This document shows, piece by piece, positions 19,101 through 27,312 of a DNA stretch of 64,000 bases (its first letter is position 1; the number at the start of each line of letters is the position of its first letter). Both the position numbers and the translations under genes were made by a program. The DNA comes from Akkermansiaceae bacterium. Its GTDB lineage: Bacteria; Verrucomicrobiota; Verrucomicrobiia; Verrucomicrobiales; Akkermansiaceae. The stretch spans positions 496,001 to 560,000 of the forward strand of contig JACKQB010000004.1 of assembly GCA_024233115.1 (NCBI GenBank), read 5' to 3'. The notes under the pieces are model-generated. The model worked only from the letters and a program-made list of their open reading frames with translations. It was not told the DNA's origin and ran no database searches.

Positions 19101-19852
19101 GTCGCCGGATCAGGGTTATAGTCGGGATTTATTTTCTCCAGCGCGGCGCGCCCGGCCGAACCCAGCACCGCGCTTCTCTCCGCCAGCGACGCGTCTGCCG
19201 GGGATTTGACAAGAGGCAGGTCCACCCGCGCCTTCACCCCCTCGTCCATCACCACCCACGCCATGTTGCCTGCATGGGCACCCGCGACCGGGACCTTGCC
19301 CGCGTTCACGTGATCTTCAGTTGCCCCCTCCGCGCCCAAGGTGCCCGCACCCAACATCCCGACCGGGTTGGTTATCGTGCCATCGACGGCAAAGGACGGC
19401 GTGCTGACCGCCGCATCATCCGCATTCGACACCAACCAGCGCCTGAACCTGCCGTTTTTCTCCGCATCGTAATCCGCCGGCGGATTGAACGGGTCCGGCC
19501 TCCAGGAGTCCCACACCCCGGCCATGTGTCGGTGGACGGCATCCGCGTCTGTGATCCACCCGGTCGCCGTCACCCGCTGGTCCGGCCCCGCCTGTTTCTG
19601 CAGCTCGCCGATGGCGATCATCAGCGCCATACGTGCGTTCGCCTGCGCCTGCTGCATGGCATTTGACTGGCGGGATGCCCGCATCTCCACCGTGCCCAGG
19701 CCTAGCATCGCTAGCGCCACCAGCACCAGCAGGACCATGACCGAGATGGTCGCAACCAAGGCAAAACCTCGCGGGCCGCTGGACCGACACACCGGGTCGG
19801 CACGCCACGCACAAACGGGCAGCTCGACGTTGTCGGTGGAAACGAAGCACAT
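16124..19852 (-). CDS. Verru_Chthon cassette protein A, intact
   Basis: 1242 residues. N-terminal prepilin-like signal PRGFALVATISVMVLLVLVA: a Gly-Phe cleavage site with a 20-residue hydrophobic helix, then the conserved ARMALMIAIGELQKQAG. The long body contains LYNPYNVAMKFDRLRVDFQ, IHGRRLRMVSFRWLTR at the end, and many Asn/Asp-rich loops. By family these proteins occur in cassettes with three smaller prepilin-like genes (B, C, D); none is adjacent here, so this is an orphan A. Probably secreted and displayed by a type II/IV-pilus-like machine. GC-rich like its neighbours. A paralogue with a nonsense codon is at the left edge of the window. Confidence 0.85.
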   Translation of the reverse strand: MCFVSTDNVELPVCAWRADPVCRSSGPRGFALVATISVMVLLVLVALAMLGLGTVEMRASRQSNAMQQAQANARMALMIAIGELQKQAGPDQRVTATGWITDADAVHRHMAGVWDSWRPDPFNPPADYDAEKNGRFRRWLVSNADDAAVSTPSFAVDGTITNPVGMLGAGTLGAEGATEDHVNAGKVPVAGAHAGNMAWVVMDEGVKARVDLPLVKSPADASLAERSAVLGSAGRAALEKINPDYNPDPATARPGKMITVGEIDLDPNISGAASPVDMGRFSHDLTVWSQGVMSNVVDGGLREDLSLMTGGATLPTEFAGQRIYTGPNPAATPPGPMQASCPYWQQIFDYASLYKRVRRVPGAASGDFLPEIDVSAPAGYDAVPGYHVQGKIYNLATGQIDKTVWVPHLEARYNRSNFHGPTPGAAPVEVAKESAEGAVLMPVIAKIQMIYSLVTRDAHNEWGRKHPEDKLRRQTGDPNRDYMLHIVYSPVVTLYNPYNVAMKFDRLRVDFQNVPVAFRFYRNGQPQSNGYHPIVGNTSSHTKSFLMSLDGRSSRDTPKPVTLLPGEVRVFSSFFEPNYSWQSELAQGRGGNGTYYFDVNGDYNKITLDIKAVPGWAGEGIGFETDYLFPVSDSTPARVAEYSHDPSWSNSHGVIGLRWDDEVKVEYKPAALKNAEDRFMVVVSTADPATGEPSRIGAVEMDFDSEAKLTAMLPAPAGKAYIYPQPGEPPLTCSAMYESNNELLANYAAARAFCVFSAYGKTSFGGTAGGGEGRYATKAWCFGNPLSDINSAALKDEHGSHHFYELNLEPMPGNTINQVQVNAENQGRFITGHTANAGLNFGVHSELPVAPVQSVAGLQNANLNASGYLPKFDYPVANSQAHPLLPAGAAHSGEMLDHSYLLNHHLFDRFYCSTVSEYAGGMFDPANARTTAEVLEGFLNGDKPLLDTRFSAWTGGKSTTDISADVHAADGYKKIAAYQMLRGEWNVNSVSKEAWKAVLGGLHHSDFPVYDALTNSLVAKSAATNPVSRFRLPNSLGEADDDPLLARHRHWNGYRELDEDELDELATEIVSEVRKRGPFLSLAEFVNRRLSGPDELTLSGALQAAIDRTDINAALSGDGVRIGAGGIDVSGYEYANVKAAEGHSTQAAPGGVSQGHLMNLLGNTATVRSNTFTVRAYGESVDAVGKVLARAWCEAVVQRVPDYLDSADANETGTAALTSPANKIHGRRLRMVSFRWLTRGGV

Positions 19853-19926
19853 TACTCAGATCATGTTAGACATTTACTTCAGCGGTCAAAAATCAACGTC
19901 CACAGCCAGGATTACCTTGTTCCATA

Positions 19927-19961
19927 ACAAAAAACCCGCCGCCGCAGATCACGGGGCGGGC
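19927..19961 (-). terminator. Rho-independent terminator of the PEP-CTERM gene
   Basis: Read on the minus strand just after the stop at 19983: a GC-rich hairpin with CCCGCC pairing to GGCGGG, then six T residues. The spacing (about 20 bases past the stop) and the T-run make it a good terminator for the PEP-CTERM gene. It ends before the start of the Verru_Chthon A gene at 19852. Confidence 0.8.
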
Positions 19962-19982
19962 TTGGAAATCTTCCTCGCGGAA

Positions 19983-20651
19983 TTACTTGCGACGGCGCAA
20001 GATCAGGGCAAGACCACCCAGACCGAGAAGCGCGGCGGATGACGGTTCGGGCACTGCGACAGTGAAGGTCACGAAGTCCCCATTCGTCGTCGCAACAAGC
20101 GTTCCCGCACCATAAACAGCCACGTCAATGGGCACGACCTCATTGGTGTTGTATGAGGTAAATTTACCGGTGCCGCTGTTGTAAGTTCCCGCCGCCTTGA
20201 AGGAGGAGCCCTGCTCGATGTTAAGAGTACCGCTCATGCCTGTCCAACTGCCGGGGTTTTTCGCATAAATCCTGACGTTGAGCCCGTTGAACTCAACTGT
20301 TGCTCCGCCTGTGACGTTAACAATCCCGTGCTGGTTGTCGCCATTGGTGAAGCGAATACCCCGAGTATCGGAAATGGTTCCAATAAGGGTGCCGGGGCCG
20401 GAGATGGTCAGTGTTTCACCATCCAAGAAGATGCCGCCTAGAGAAGTGTCTCCAAAAGTAACGGTCACTCCCGAGTTAATCGTCCAGGTGGTTGATGTAT
20501 CCCCGCCGGTGCCCACGAAATACTCATCGTTCAAAGACTGGGTAGTACTGAAAACCTGGGTACCCAGGTCGAGGGTGGCGGCATGGGCGGCTCCCAGAGT
20601 CAAGGCCAGCGCGGCGGCGGCCATGGTAAGTTTGTTTAGTTTGTTTTGCAT
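19983..20651 (-). CDS. PEP-CTERM sorting-domain surface protein
   Basis: 222 residues with a signal peptide (MAAAALALTLGAAHA) and a C-terminal sorting signal: VPEPSS, a hydrophobic helix AALLGLGGLALIL and an RRRK tail. By family the tail is cut by an exosortase (not in the window) during export. The middle is Gly/Thr/Asn-rich and looks like autotransporter-type beta-helix repeats (TISGPGTLIGTIS, GGATVEFNGLNVR). Single gene with its own terminator; ligand unknown. Confidence 0.9.
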   Translation of the reverse strand: MQNKLNKLTMAAAALALTLGAAHAATLDLGTQVFSTTQSLNDEYFVGTGGDTSTTWTINSGVTVTFGDTSLGGIFLDGETLTISGPGTLIGTISDTRGIRFTNGDNQHGIVNVTGGATVEFNGLNVRIYAKNPGSWTGMSGTLNIEQGSSFKAAGTYNSGTGKFTSYNTNEVVPIDVAVYGAGTLVATTNGDFVTFTVAVPEPSSAALLGLGGLALILRRRK

Positions 20652-21000
20652 GGTTTGATGGATGGGGGTTTGAGTTGGTGATGAATTTTAATGAATCCGT
20701 TGGCTCACAAGCCATACTTGACTAATTCGATAGTCACCAATCTAGATTAAGCCCCTCTTGGTGTCAAATATATCCGCAGGGGGTCGCCTTTTTTCTCGGG
20801 GTCTGTGCGGATTCTTGAAAAATTGCTCGGTAATACGTCAATCCATCCACTCCGGTCACAGAGCATCCATGACGTGGACGGCCTGTTCCTGGTCGATTGC
20901 TTTGACAAACCTGCAAACCGGTTTACTTAAACGTTGCTTAAAACAACGTCCTTCACCGGAGTCCATGGGACGCCTAACAGGTCGGCGCACGCCAAACGCA
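20652..21000. other. Intergenic gap without recognisable gene
   Basis: No ORF here has family likeness. It holds the promoter region of the PEP-CTERM gene and the downstream end of the HtrA gene. A weak stem (ACGTTG...CAACGT, about 20930-20950) lies in it without a clear T-run. Confidence 0.5.
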
Positions 21001-22509
21001 TCACCGGGTCCTCACGCGGGAGATGGTGATGCGGAATGTCAGGTCGCCGCGCTTGATGAGCAGCTCGGTGTCCTGCACCGAGGCGGAGGCGGCGAGTCTG
21101 GACAGAAAATCGCTGCTGCTTTGCACCCGCCTGCCGTTGATGGCGAGGATGTGATCGCCGATCATCAGCTGCCCCTTCAGTTTGCTCTCGGCACTGACCC
21201 TGGAAATGATGATCCCCTGCACGCCGGCGGTGAGTTCCGTGGGGGTGGCGTCGCGGACATAGATACCGATGGTGGACAGCACGGTGCGGGCGTCGAGGCG
21301 GGGGTCGATGCCGTTTTCCTCGGCGCTGAGGATTTCCTTGTTGAAGTCATCGGCCTCGCCGATTTTCGCGGTCAGGGTGTGTTTGGCCCCCTCGCGCCAG
21401 ATTTCCAGGGTGACGTCCGAGCCGACCTTGCTCTGCTGGATCAGGGCGATCAGGCGGCGCATGCTGTTGACCTTTTCGCCCTTGTAACGGATGATGATAT
21501 CGTCCTTGCGCAGACCGGCCTTGATGGCGGGGGAATCGGGGACGAGGCCTACGATGCGGACCCCGTCGCGTTCCTGGTAATTGAATTTACTGCGGGCGTA
21601 GGGATCGAGGTCCTGCATGGCCATGCCCAGGAAACCGCGGACCGGACGACCGCGGGCGAGGATGTCCTGCATGGTTTTCAGGGCGGCATTGGAGGGCACG
21701 GCAAAACCGATCCCCTGGAAGCCGGGGTTCTTTTTGTCGGTGGAGTAAATACGGGAGTTGATGCCCACGATTTCCCCGCGGATGTTGACCAGCGGCCCGC
21801 CGGAGTTACCCGGGTTGATCGGCGCGGAGGTCTGGAGAAGATCCACCTGGCTATCTGAAAACGGTCGCTTTTTCGCCGAGATTTTGCCATCGGTGACCGA
21901 GGTGCCGAGTCCGAAGGGGCTACCGATGGCAAACACCGTGTTGCCGACCTCGACCTTGGACGAGTCTCCGAACTTGAGGGGTTGGAACGGGCCTTTGTCA
22001 TCGATTTTAAGCACGGCGATATCAACGGTCGAGTCGGCGCCGATGACCTTGGCGGAGTGGACGGTGCCATCATGCAGGGTGAGGCGAATGCGCGGGTTTC
22101 CCTGGATGACGTGGTGGTTGGTCAGGACGTGGCCCTCTTTGGTGACGATGACGCCGGAGCCCTGGCCCTGGACGGCGCGGGGCTGCACCCAGGTGCGCCC
22201 CCAGAAGTCGCGGAACCGTTCTTGTCGGATACCGGAGGTATCGATGCTGACGACGGAGGGGACCACGGCGCGGACGAGTGCCGCGCTTTCGCTGTTGATG
22301 GCGGCAAGGATTTCGACGTCCTTGAGGTTGACGGACGGTTTGTCCCTGAGTGTGTAGGTCTCGCTCTCAAAACCGTTGCTGGAACTACGCCCTGTCAGGA
22401 TGTCTTTCCAGCTGTCGCCGTTCTGCAGTTTGCGGATGACAAAGACGGCGAGGAAGGCCATGCAAAAAACGGCCAGCAAGACAAGAAAGCGTCGGAATCC
22501 GTCATTCAT
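21001..22509 (-). CDS. Membrane-anchored HtrA/Deg serine protease with two PDZ domains
   Basis: 502 residues. One N-terminal membrane helix (about 8-25) anchors the protein. The trypsin-like domain has a full triad: His133 (TNHHV), Asp163 (VDIAVL) and Ser236 (NPGNSGGPL). PDZ1 is near 290-380 (GFLGMAMQDLDPYARSKF, DDIIIRYKGEKV), PDZ2 near 410-495 (GDHILAINGRRVQSS). By family it degrades or refolds damaged envelope proteins. It begins about 80 bases after the end of the exported Lon-like protease on the same strand, which suggests joint function in the periplasm. Confidence 0.93.
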   Translation of the reverse strand: MNDGFRRFLVLLAVFCMAFLAVFVIRKLQNGDSWKDILTGRSSSNGFESETYTLRDKPSVNLKDVEILAAINSESAALVRAVVPSVVSIDTSGIRQERFRDFWGRTWVQPRAVQGQGSGVIVTKEGHVLTNHHVIQGNPRIRLTLHDGTVHSAKVIGADSTVDIAVLKIDDKGPFQPLKFGDSSKVEVGNTVFAIGSPFGLGTSVTDGKISAKKRPFSDSQVDLLQTSAPINPGNSGGPLVNIRGEIVGINSRIYSTDKKNPGFQGIGFAVPSNAALKTMQDILARGRPVRGFLGMAMQDLDPYARSKFNYQERDGVRIVGLVPDSPAIKAGLRKDDIIIRYKGEKVNSMRRLIALIQQSKVGSDVTLEIWREGAKHTLTAKIGEADDFNKEILSAEENGIDPRLDARTVLSTIGIYVRDATPTELTAGVQGIIISRVSAESKLKGQLMIGDHILAINGRRVQSSSDFLSRLAASASVQDTELLIKRGDLTFRITISRVRTR

Positions 22510-22588
22510 GGTATTTTATTCTAAGGGTGAGGGGGGGGGACAGACACTCCCTCGGACCGGCCGGGGGAGTGTTGGCTGTTGGCAATGA

Positions 22589-24328
22589 CTAGCTGTTCAT
22601 TTCCTCGACAATCTTGGGATCGCCGAGAATCTTGCCACGGGCAGCGCTTGCCTTGCCAAACAGGCTGCGGATACGCTTGGCGTAGGCTTCTTTCTCCTCG
22701 CCTTCCTTTTGTCCGGCCTGGAGGGCTTTGCACAGGGTGGTTGCGGCGGTGTGATAGGCCTCCATGCGTTTGTCGATCTTGTCCTTGATTTTATCGAGAT
22801 GGGCAACGGACTCCTTCGCCGTTGCTTTGGTTTCCTCGCCGAGGCCACCGTATCCGAAGGCTGACATCTCCTGGTCAATTTCATCCAGGGTTCCCCGCAG
22901 TGAGAGGGTATTGGTAACCTTCCCCTGGGCAACCTCAAGCAGCACCTTGGCGGAGAGGTGGTTGGGTGCGTTTTCGAGGACTTTTTTCAGTTGTTCCTGC
23001 ACCTTGGCGTCCTTGAGAACGGACAGGCCGCTTTCCTGCACCAGGTCTGCCACGATCTGATAGGTTTCCATGGCGGTGACGATCTCACTGGATTTCTCAA
23101 CGCGGGAGAGCTTGTAGGCGTCATCGAAATTCTTCTGGGTGAAGACGTTGATCTTGAGCAGGGGGGCGGGACCGTCGAGCAGGTAGGAGTCGTACACCCC
23201 CTTGGCGTTGCCGTGCGGGATACCGACGATTTTGCAGTCCTTGTTGATGGCTCCGCGGATCTTGCCGGCAACACCGCCGATGACACCGGAATCCCCGTCG
23301 GAGGTGATGGTGCCGGTGACAGCGTAGGCCGGATCAATCTCATCCCCCGTGAACAGGGAGTCAACGGCGAGGGCAAAGGCGGTGCCGGCGGACGGGCCGT
23401 CAACGAGCCCTTTATCGCCCAGGGTGATATCGACCACGACACCCGAGGGGCGTTTGTCTTTATCATAACGCACCCGGAAGAACTTGATGACCTCCTCAAT
23501 GGAGCCGGCCATCATGGGCCCTACTTTCTGGTCGAATTTAAACAGAATCCCTTCCTGTCCCTCTTCCTCAAGCGCGGTGAGGCGGATGGGAAGCGCGGAG
23601 CCGGCATGTTTGCCGCTGGCGAGTTTACTCACCGAGAGGCCGATGATCTTGGTTTGTTTACGGGCGAATTTCTTGGCGGTGCCGCCGGGCATTTCACGTT
23701 CCACCTCCGTGAATTCCTGCGGGCCACCGGACCAGGGGTTGTTGTTGTGGTGGACGGCGGCCTTCAGCAGCCCCTTCCAGTTGGCTTTAAACCCGGCCTT
23801 GCTCAGCTCGCCCTGGATTTCCTTCAGTTTATCGGCTTTTTCACCGTCGGGGTCGAATTGAAGCGCGATGTCGACGCAGTAGGCGGCGCAGGTCTGGTTG
23901 TCCTTGTTGTCTTTTTTGCGGACCAGGGAGCGGATGCCGGAGTAGAGTCGGCTTGCGGTGCGTTTTTTCTCAGCACCATCCTCTTCAATGGTGTCGCCGC
24001 TGGATTTCAGCTGTTCGAGGCAGTCCTTGACCTTGATGCTGTCCTGGTCGAGACGGCCGGCAATGGCGAGGGCATACGAGCGGGTGTCATACTCGACCTT
24101 GTGGTCTTCTTCGTTGAAATCGCGGGCCACGCTGACGAGGGCGCCAACAAGACCGGCGCGATCGAATTTATTGAGCTGGATCTCCTTGGGGTTGAAGATC
24201 TTTTTTTCCATGTCGGGCGGGCGATAGGCAGCGGCAACAGGGAAGGACGAAATGATCAGACCAATGGCGGCCATAAACAGGCAGCATTGTACGAGAACGT
24301 GAGGGCGGCGGGTCTTGGTGCGGGTCAT
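22589..24328 (-). CDS. Exported Lon-type (S16) serine protease without ATPase domain
   Basis: 579 residues. A hydrophobic signal-like N-terminus (LFMAAIGLIISSFPVAAAY) is followed by a helical domain of about 220 residues, then an S16 proteolytic core: Ser313 in DGPSAG and Lys356 in GGVAGKIRGA form the Lon Ser-Lys dyad. The C-terminal third is helical with Ala-rich stretches. No Walker A motif is present, so it is not a cytoplasmic ATP-dependent Lon; closer in type to Lon-like secreted or membrane proteases. Its neighbours are a degenerate paralogue upstream (24467-26320) and an HtrA protease downstream. Substrates unknown. Confidence 0.85.
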   Translation of the reverse strand: MTRTKTRRPHVLVQCCLFMAAIGLIISSFPVAAAYRPPDMEKKIFNPKEIQLNKFDRAGLVGALVSVARDFNEEDHKVEYDTRSYALAIAGRLDQDSIKVKDCLEQLKSSGDTIEEDGAEKKRTASRLYSGIRSLVRKKDNKDNQTCAAYCVDIALQFDPDGEKADKLKEIQGELSKAGFKANWKGLLKAAVHHNNNPWSGGPQEFTEVEREMPGGTAKKFARKQTKIIGLSVSKLASGKHAGSALPIRLTALEEEGQEGILFKFDQKVGPMMAGSIEEVIKFFRVRYDKDKRPSGVVVDITLGDKGLVDGPSAGTAFALAVDSLFTGDEIDPAYAVTGTITSDGDSGVIGGVAGKIRGAINKDCKIVGIPHGNAKGVYDSYLLDGPAPLLKINVFTQKNFDDAYKLSRVEKSSEIVTAMETYQIVADLVQESGLSVLKDAKVQEQLKKVLENAPNHLSAKVLLEVAQGKVTNTLSLRGTLDEIDQEMSAFGYGGLGEETKATAKESVAHLDKIKDKIDKRMEAYHTAATTLCKALQAGQKEGEEKEAYAKRIRSLFGKASAARGKILGDPKIVEEMNS

Positions 24329-24466
24329 GGTGGGTGGATTATTCCTATTGATGATACTTTATGCAAAGCGAAAATCCGCGGCGAAGGGTTCTTTTTTGAT
24401 AGCGGAATCTGGTGATGGTTGGGGTCAGGAGCACCTCAAGCGGAGGTGGACTGGATGCTCGGACGG

Positions 24467-26320
24467 TTATTTTTTCTCTGCTTTGAGCGGTGTAGGAAAC
24501 CCTGCCGCCACCATGGCGCGACTGTGCAGCGCCTCGCACGATCTAACCATGTCGTAATAGAGCGCGCGGGCTTTTTTATAATCATTGCTTTTAACATCGA
24601 CCGCCCTGCGGGCAATGGTTTGAAGTCGGCGGAAGTCGTTTGCCATGTCCAAGGCGTCTTTGTAGAGGCTGTCGTGGGAGCGATCCACCAGGCGCTCGAT
24701 TTTATCAAGCTTCGCACGGGCGGCCTCATGGGCGGCTTTGCATGTGGAGGAGCTTATCTTATCGACGCTGATGCTGTCGGTGAGCACTCTGTACATCTGT
24801 TGGACGATGGGAATCAGCTCGTGGGCGAGTGCCTCTTCCGACAAGCGCATGGGCCGTTTACCGCTTCCTTGCAGCGACAGGATTTTGGCGGAGATGTGGT
24901 TAGGGGCGAGTTCGGCGATCTCGGCGAGACGCTGCCTCACCACGCGGTTGACGGCGAGCTTGGTCACGTCGGTTTTCCTGGCATGGTTCTGGATGGAATC
25001 AAATATTTTTTCTGCTTTTTCCAGATCGGACTCACTGTGTTTGGCGGCGACTTTGAGTGCGTCATCGAGGTTGGTGGCGGAAAAGACTTCCCAGCGTGTA
25101 AAGAAACCGGGTTCATCGTAGACGAGCACCTGAATCATCAGTTTGGCGCTTTCGGGTGAGACGATCAGCCTGCCACCGGCTTTGGATTCGCGCAGGGCGG
25201 TGAGCATTTCCCAGAAGTTCTCAGGTTGGCTGAGTCTTCCTTTTTCGTCGATGAGGGCACAGACGTGGATGTCCTCCCTGAGCGGCGTATTCCTGATGGA
25301 TGCTTCAAACATCAGGGCCAGCGGGGTGGCGAGGCTGAGTCCGTTGCTCGTTCGGTAGCTGCCATTGGAAATGGTGACCTTGCTTCGATAGTGGGGGAGG
25401 CTGGAGTGACGGCTGACGAACAGGGTATAGAGCAGTTTGCCCAGGTTTTGATGCATCGAGTTGTCATCGTGGCTTTTGTTGGCAATCTCCTTGATCGAAA
25501 GGCGGTCCTTGTCATCCGGCTTGCACGGGGAAAGCTGTAACCGGACAGTGGCTATCCTGCTGAAGTAGTTGGTGCGGTACAAATCCTTGCCAGGCTCCTT
25601 GGGGTCGCGGTACTTTATTTTCGTCTGTAGGGCAAAGGGCGCTGAGACGGTCTGCTCCTTGAGGTGGAAATCGGACCCGGCCTTCGGTGGCTTGGGCTTG
25701 TCGTCCGGGTCATGCCCACCGTTTCCCACATCCGGGGACGAGCGATCGGGGTTGGCTGTGCGGTCATCCTTGGGTGGCCTGGGGAGTTTCCCGGAGGACA
25801 CATAGCGATCCACGTCCGGGACAATACCCGACCAGTTCGCCAAGTCGGTATTGCCTGCCGTCTCCGCCTTCAGGGTTTTGGTGGCATCGGTGATGTAGGC
25901 GGAGAGCTGGTTGGCATCCTGTCCGGCTTCGGGGTTGGCTAGCCAGCGACTGAAAAAGCGCAGCCGTGCCTTGGCCGTGTTCATACTCGACTCACCGGAT
26001 GGCTGCAGGTGTTTTTTGCCAGCGAGGGCATCATTGGTCTCACGGGCGTCCTGGCTGGCGGGGTCGAGCCTGATCGCAAGCGCCAGGAGTTGTGCTGTGG
26101 CCCGCTGCTCAGCGGGTGAGGCGTCATGCTCGCGACGGGCTATCACCACAAGATGTTTCGACAACTCCCTCATGCTGTCGACCTGGAGTGGTATTTTTTC
26201 GAGTTTGAAGATCTCCTTCGAATCATCGGGCTTGATATATGCGGCGGCATGACCCGAGCCGGGCAACAAGACCATGGCGAGGGATACACAGATGAGCCGA
26301 AGGTAAAATTGAGCCGTCAT
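24467..26320 (-). CDS. Exported Lon-like paralogue with degenerate catalytic dyad
   Basis: 617 residues from ATG 26320 (MTAQFYLRLICVSLAMVLLPG), chosen because it starts a clean signal peptide ending AHAAAY-like. Layout parallels the S16 protease downstream: AAAYIKPDD against AAAYRPPDM at the mature N-terminus, APNHISAKIL against APNHLSAKVL in the C-terminal domain. In the core, SNGLSLATPLAL aligns with DGPSAGTAFAL, keeping a Ser (about 329), but the Lys region EMLTALRESKAGG aligns with GKIRGAINKD, so the dyad Lys is replaced (about Met372). A Pro/Asp-rich linker is inserted before the core. Probably an inactive regulator or substrate adaptor of the active paralogue; inference. Confidence 0.75.
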   Translation of the reverse strand: MTAQFYLRLICVSLAMVLLPGSGHAAAYIKPDDSKEIFKLEKIPLQVDSMRELSKHLVVIARREHDASPAEQRATAQLLALAIRLDPASQDARETNDALAGKKHLQPSGESSMNTAKARLRFFSRWLANPEAGQDANQLSAYITDATKTLKAETAGNTDLANWSGIVPDVDRYVSSGKLPRPPKDDRTANPDRSSPDVGNGGHDPDDKPKPPKAGSDFHLKEQTVSAPFALQTKIKYRDPKEPGKDLYRTNYFSRIATVRLQLSPCKPDDKDRLSIKEIANKSHDDNSMHQNLGKLLYTLFVSRHSSLPHYRSKVTISNGSYRTSNGLSLATPLALMFEASIRNTPLREDIHVCALIDEKGRLSQPENFWEMLTALRESKAGGRLIVSPESAKLMIQVLVYDEPGFFTRWEVFSATNLDDALKVAAKHSESDLEKAEKIFDSIQNHARKTDVTKLAVNRVVRQRLAEIAELAPNHISAKILSLQGSGKRPMRLSEEALAHELIPIVQQMYRVLTDSISVDKISSSTCKAAHEAARAKLDKIERLVDRSHDSLYKDALDMANDFRRLQTIARRAVDVKSNDYKKARALYYDMVRSCEALHSRAMVAAGFPTPLKAEKK

Positions 26321-26443
26321 AACTTGTGTCAACGTAGGTGAACGCCAATCTTTTTCAAGACCCAATGAGCCGGAATGCAATCTTCGATGCCGCCTCATCA
26401 TTTTGTGCGTGAAGTCAGGACGGAGCTGTGGTTTTCATAGGGC

Positions 26444-27307
26444 ATGTCCACTGCAGCCGAGCCACTGATCCAATACCTTCGTCAACTGGAGTCACAGGGG
26501 CAGACGCATGTCAGTATTGATGATGAGTCACGTAAAATCCTGCGTGCGTTCTACATCCGGGCGCGCGCTGGCACCCCTGCAAAACAAGCCCGCGCACCCA
26601 AGGGCTCCAAGCCTGCCGTCGCGCGACCCACTGACGAGCCGACGTCGACCCGAGCGCAAGTCCCGGCGCTGGTGGTCACAGGAAACACACCGGCTGAAAA
26701 AATTGACTCGCTCAAGCGACAGGTCACCAGGTGGGCACCCGTGCTGGCCCAAAAAGACCTGCGCAAAACGATGGTGTTCTCCGTCGGCAACCCGTCGGCG
26801 GATGTCATGCTTGTCGGCGAGGCACCCGGTTACGATGAAGAGCGCTTGGGCGAACCCTTTGTCGGCAAAGCCGGTCAAAAACTCGACGGTATCCTCAAGG
26901 CCATGGGTATCGACCGCAGGAGTGTCTATATTTCCAACATTGTCAAATTCCGTCCGGCGATGCCCAACCAGACAACAAATAACCGCAAGCCGACCAAGGA
27001 GGAAATGGATGCCTGTTTGCCATTTATTCATGAGGAGGTCAAGGTGGTGGCACCCAAGGTGATCATCGCGCTTGGCGGCACCGCAGCGCAGGCGTTGTTG
27101 AATTGTGATCAACCGGTTGGCAGCATGCGCGGATGTTTTCACGATTACGCCGGGATTCCGCTCCGGGTCACTTACCATCCCTCCTACATCCTGCATAATG
27201 AGGCGACCTCAGAGAAACGCAAGCTCTGGGAAGACATGCTGGCTGTGATGGATCTACTGCGGATGCCAATCAGTGAGAAACAACGTGGTTATTTTCTAAC
27301 AAATTAA
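26444..27307 (+). CDS. Family 4 uracil-DNA glycosylase-like protein lacking the N-terminal cluster cysteines
   Basis: 287 residues. The core is clearly UDG family 4/5: GEAPGYDEERLGEPFVGKAG, ISNIVKFRP, NRKPTKEEMDACLPF, IALGGTAAQALL and HPSYIL. By family it removes uracil from DNA and carries a 4Fe-4S cluster held by four Cys. Here the segment that normally has the first Cys pair (before VFSVGNPSADVM) reads TRWAPVLAQKDLRKT with no Cys; only the DAC and NCD/GCF cysteines exist in the whole protein. The N-terminal 90 residues are Lys/Pro/Thr-rich and probably disordered. Diverges from the pseudo-Lon gene; the short asparaginase-like gene follows by 5 bases. Confidence 0.85.
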   Translation: MSTAAEPLIQYLRQLESQGQTHVSIDDESRKILRAFYIRARAGTPAKQARAPKGSKPAVARPTDEPTSTRAQVPALVVTGNTPAEKIDSLKRQVTRWAPVLAQKDLRKTMVFSVGNPSADVMLVGEAPGYDEERLGEPFVGKAGQKLDGILKAMGIDRRSVYISNIVKFRPAMPNQTTNNRKPTKEEMDACLPFIHEEVKVVAPKVIIALGGTAAQALLNCDQPVGSMRGCFHDYAGIPLRVTYHPSYILHNEATSEKRKLWEDMLAVMDLLRMPISEKQRGYFLTN

Positions 27308-27312
27308 ACAAG

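Noticed and set aside
20930..20950. ACGTTG/CAACGT stem downstream of the HtrA gene as terminator
   Set aside because: The stem is short, AT-rich at the loop and lacks a clear T-run, so I cannot support a terminator call.
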